Positions 61,553 through 64,000 of a stretch of DNA of 64,000 nucleotides are shown in pieces; the stretch's first letter is position 1; every line of letters starts with the position of its first letter. The notes under the pieces are model-generated. The model was not told where the DNA came from. It saw only the letters and a program-made list of their open reading frames with translations, and did no database searches. The stretch is from JABDQW01 sp942492025 (GTDB taxonomy: Bacteria; Pseudomonadota; Gammaproteobacteria; SZUA-229). The stretch lies in assembly GCA_942492025.1 (NCBI GenBank), contig CALODJ010000001.1, positions 248,001 through 312,000 of the forward strand. The letters run 5' to 3'. Position numbers and translations under genes: made by a program.

Positions 61553-62851
61553 ATGACAATAGTACAGAATACCAAATCTCTATCTGCCAGGACAGTAGAG
61601 GTGATGAAGCCGGGTGATAAAGACAAGGCTGATACCGGCGAAAACACGGGCTTGCGAGTGGCGTGCGGTGCTACTGGAGTGAAAACATTTTTCTACCGTT
61701 ATACCAGTCCAATTACCTCGAAACTGGTACAGGTTAAAATTGGCAATTTTCCGGAAGTTTCTCTGGCCAAAGCGAGATTGAAACTCCAAGAGCTTAAGCA
61801 AATTCGTCGTCAGGGTCGTTGCCCAGGCACCGAAGCAAGGGAACTGCAAAAGCAGGAAAAGGAGCAGGAAAAAGAGCTGGCGGAGTCGGTTGAAAAGTTA
61901 TTCACCGTGGAGAATCTCGTAGAACTCTACCTAACCCAATATATCGAAGACAGGAAAACCCCAAACGGACGGATCATTGCCGGTGCGCGAAAGCCGAAAG
62001 GCCAGTCTGAGACGCGCAGAACCCTCTATGGCGATGTGATTCCCAAGTTAGGGGAGATGCCAGCGAATGCTGTCACGCGAAAGGCTGTGGTGGATATGAT
62101 CATGACAATTGTTCAACGTGGAGCAAATGTTCAAGCAGGAAATGTACTGAGAGAGCTTACCGCAGCCTACGAGTTTGCCATTGGTCTGGGCTATTTTTCA
62201 GATGAGTTTGCAAATCCTGCTGTCCTTGCCAAAGCAAGCCTCAGACAGGCCAAAGTAAAACTAACCTCTCAACGAGGAAAAAGGGTCCTCTCTGATACCG
62301 AGTTGGCGACGTTGCTGAAATGGTTGCCGGGTTCTGGCTATACGGCCACACAGAAAAATGTTCTTCGATTTACCCTCTGGACAGGGTGTCGAACCGGAGA
62401 GGTCTGCAATGCCGCCTGGCGGGATATTGACCTGGAGAAGCAGACCTTTCATATCAGGGAGAGCAAGACAGAGGTAGAGCGCTATGTCCAGCTACCACGA
62501 CAGGCGGTGGAATTCTTGACAGCGCTTCGCCTAACCACGGGTGACTATCTGTTTCCATCCCAGAAAACGCGGCTTCCTATCCAACAAAAGCAGCTCACAG
62601 AGCAGGCCTGGCGGATGAGAGAGAGCGACAGGATGGTAAATCTTCCTGCCTGGACGCCTCATGATTTACGCAGAACTGTCAGAACAGGTCTCTCGCGTCT
62701 GCAATGTCCTAACGAAGTGGCTGAAGCTGTATTGGGGCATTCACGTAGAGGGATTGAGGGAACCTACGATTTGCACCGGTATGAGGTGGAGTGTAGGGAC
62801 TGGCTACAGAAGTGGGCGGATCATCTGGACTCGCTAATTGGAGCTGGTTGA
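61553..62851 (+). CDS. P4-type tyrosine recombinase (integrase)
   Basis: 432 residues. The N-terminal DUF4102-type arm-binding region (LRVACGATGVKTFFYRY) is followed by a core-binding domain and a C-terminal catalytic domain with the usual residues: R in WTGCRTGEV, HDLRR, VLGHSR and the tyrosine in GTYDLHRY. ATG at 61553 has AGAGG six bases upstream, favouring it over 61547. No tRNA gene adjoins it, so the target site differs from most P4-like islands. Confidence 0.92.
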   Translation: MTIVQNTKSLSARTVEVMKPGDKDKADTGENTGLRVACGATGVKTFFYRYTSPITSKLVQVKIGNFPEVSLAKARLKLQELKQIRRQGRCPGTEARELQKQEKEQEKELAESVEKLFTVENLVELYLTQYIEDRKTPNGRIIAGARKPKGQSETRRTLYGDVIPKLGEMPANAVTRKAVVDMIMTIVQRGANVQAGNVLRELTAAYEFAIGLGYFSDEFANPAVLAKASLRQAKVKLTSQRGKRVLSDTELATLLKWLPGSGYTATQKNVLRFTLWTGCRTGEVCNAAWRDIDLEKQTFHIRESKTEVERYVQLPRQAVEFLTALRLTTGDYLFPSQKTRLPIQQKQLTEQAWRMRESDRMVNLPAWTPHDLRRTVRTGLSRLQCPNEVAEAVLGHSRRGIEGTYDLHRYEVECRDWLQKWADHLDSLIGAG

Positions 62852-62894
62852 GGCTGCACCCGCTTCTTTCGTTAGATCTGAAACGAAAAACGGC

Positions 62895-64000
62895 CTATTC
62901 AATTACCACTTTCGCAATCATTTTCGCATCGATTTCCAGTTGCTCAGCCTGTTGCAGAGCCAGGTCCGAAATCTTCTGCAGCATGGTGCGCTCTTCCTCA
63001 ATGTAGTTGGGCAGAGACAGTAATGTCGGCAGCTGGATTCTGAGCGCTTTGATCATCCGGTTCATCTCACGCACCAGAAGGCGGCGTTCTATGCCACAGC
63101 GGTCGGAAAAGTCTGCCCAATCGAAGGCACGGACTTTAGTCATGTCGAACTCGTCACCGATGGCCATGGCAAATTCGTGTTCGATATCCGGGTAGATACG
63201 CACCGAAACCAGGTCGTAAGCAGGGGCGAGGCGTAGGCCACCCGGCTCGACCAGAAACGAGATATTTTTGCCATGGGCATCACCATTGCCGATCAGGTAT
63301 TGCAGGATCGCCCAACGGATCAGCGCCATGCGCGTGGCCGCTTGTGACAGGGTGAGCGGAGTGATGGAGAAGAGCTTCTCGAAACTGACGCCGTCCCGAA
63401 TATCGGCGACATCACGCCCGCTGCCGAAATTGCGTTCATACTTGTGGTTGACGCTGAGATTGAGCACCTGGCAGCTATCCACCGCATGTAAACGCTTGAC
63501 ATGGCGGTTGTGTTTGATGCGGTCGAAGCGTTTGACCATCAGTACCGACTCCGGTACTCGTAGAATCTCTACCTCGGCCGAGGGTATACCGATCGCGGCA
63601 GCCAGCTTCAAGCAAAAGTGCTCATTGGCCACCAGCCTAGAGAGCTTTGGGTTCATCGGCTCCGGTTTGAGGATATGAGTCGAAGCCAGCATGCCTTCCA
63701 CCAGGAAGAGCTTTCCTTCCTCATCAACATAGACCGCCAGTTTATCCTGGTAACCGGCGATGGACATTCGTACCCGGCCGTCCCATACATTGAAGGGACG
63801 ATTGGCCCGGTCATGGATGCGCTCGGAGAGCTCTTCAAAGGTGACTTCACGCGCGATCGGTTCAACCCGGGCGGGTAAGGTGCCTTCAGGCAATAGGGCA
63901 AGCGCACCTGTACTCTCCTGGCCCAGCCAGCGCAGCAGACCAAACAGGTTGCCTTTTGAAACCGTGTGCGCTGCAGCCGCATCCTCCAAGGCTTTGCCCT
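62895..64000 (-). CDS. HipA-like toxin kinase (N-terminus beyond window)
   Basis: At least 368 residues; the frame stays open to the end of the window, so the apparent TTG start at 63989 is internal. The kinase P-loop is MSIAGYQDKLAVYV, the catalytic block GNGDAHGKNISFLV, and the metal-binding block YDLVSVRIYP. HipA toxins phosphorylate glutamyl-tRNA synthetase or other targets and are held by HipB, whose gene would normally be upstream on this strand, outside the window. Convergent with the integrase, probably cargo of the same element. Confidence 0.88.
   Translation of the reverse strand, partial: GKALEDAAAAHTVSKGNLFGLLRWLGQESTGALALLPEGTLPARVEPIAREVTFEELSERIHDRANRPFNVWDGRVRMSIAGYQDKLAVYVDEEGKLFLVEGMLASTHILKPEPMNPKLSRLVANEHFCLKLAAAIGIPSAEVEILRVPESVLMVKRFDRIKHNRHVKRLHAVDSCQVLNLSVNHKYERNFGSGRDVADIRDGVSFEKLFSITPLTLSQAATRMALIRWAILQYLIGNGDAHGKNISFLVEPGGLRLAPAYDLVSVRIYPDIEHEFAMAIGDEFDMTKVRAFDWADFSDRCGIERRLLVREMNRMIKALRIQLPTLLSLPNYIEEERTMLQKISDLALQQAEQLEIDAKMIAKVVIE

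Overview
The window looks like a chromosomal segment of a free-living gammaproteobacterium of moderate GC. The main evidence is gene order: surE-pcm-yqaA-nlpD-rpoS, ftsK-lolA-rarA, glyA-nrdR-ribD-ribE-ribB-ribH-nusB-thiL-pgpA and maf/yceD-rpmF-plsX-fabH are all gammaproteobacterial arrangements. A NhaD-type Na+/H+ antiporter, a second cation:proton antiporter and a ClC chloride transporter fit a saline or alkaline habitat, but this is inference. I cannot name the genus.

Layout. 1-10.3 kb: pyruvate kinase (reverse, cut by the window edge), a secreted DsrE-like protein, a bifunctional aldolase/dehydrogenase, NhaD, an Nramp-related carrier with altered metal-site motifs, and a small membrane-protein cluster (DUF3429, a broken DUF2238 gene, PqiA-like, cupin). 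10.4-14.2 kb: Bcp peroxiredoxin, an M48 lipoprotein protease, ClC and Smr. 14.2-18.5 kb: the stationary-phase cluster ending in rpoS and a clear terminator. 18.5-27 kb: homoserine dehydrogenase, with threonine synthase convergent to it rather than in an operon; guanidinium exporter Gdx; an antiporter; a lipase-maturation-factor-like membrane protein; and a porin. 27-37 kb: Aat, a periplasmic binding protein, a GNAT-like protein, TrxB, alanine dehydrogenase, FtsK, LolA and RarA. 37-42 kb: a PhnD-like binding protein, a GGDEF-EAL protein and EttA. 42-50.6 kb: glyA, nrdR and a long riboflavin/thiamine operon that also encodes a proteasome/HslV-family hydrolase. 50.7-52.5 kb: a complete insertion sequence. 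52.6-61.3 kb: Maf, YceD, L32, PlsX, FabH, a VOC protein, cold-shock protein, RecN and MutS. 61.4-64 kb: the left edge of an apparent integrated element with a P4-type integrase and a HipA-like kinase that runs off the window.

The intergenic spaces are rich in dispersed repeats. There are four copies of a GTAGGGTGCGCC palindrome (two share a further ~70-85 bp flank, and one has been hit by the insertion sequence). A ~158-bp hairpin-array element occurs in two full copies plus one isolated hairpin; its stems are kept by paired changes. An element with CTAGCCCGCATTTCTCACC ends occurs in two copies plus one isolated end. There are also GTCATTGCGAG/GATTGCTTCG palindromes.

The observations most worth following are the proteasome-like gene inside the riboflavin operon, the covarying hairpin-array element, the Campylobacterota-like threonine synthase, and the noncanonical Nramp carrier. 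No rRNA, tRNA or CRISPR array was seen.
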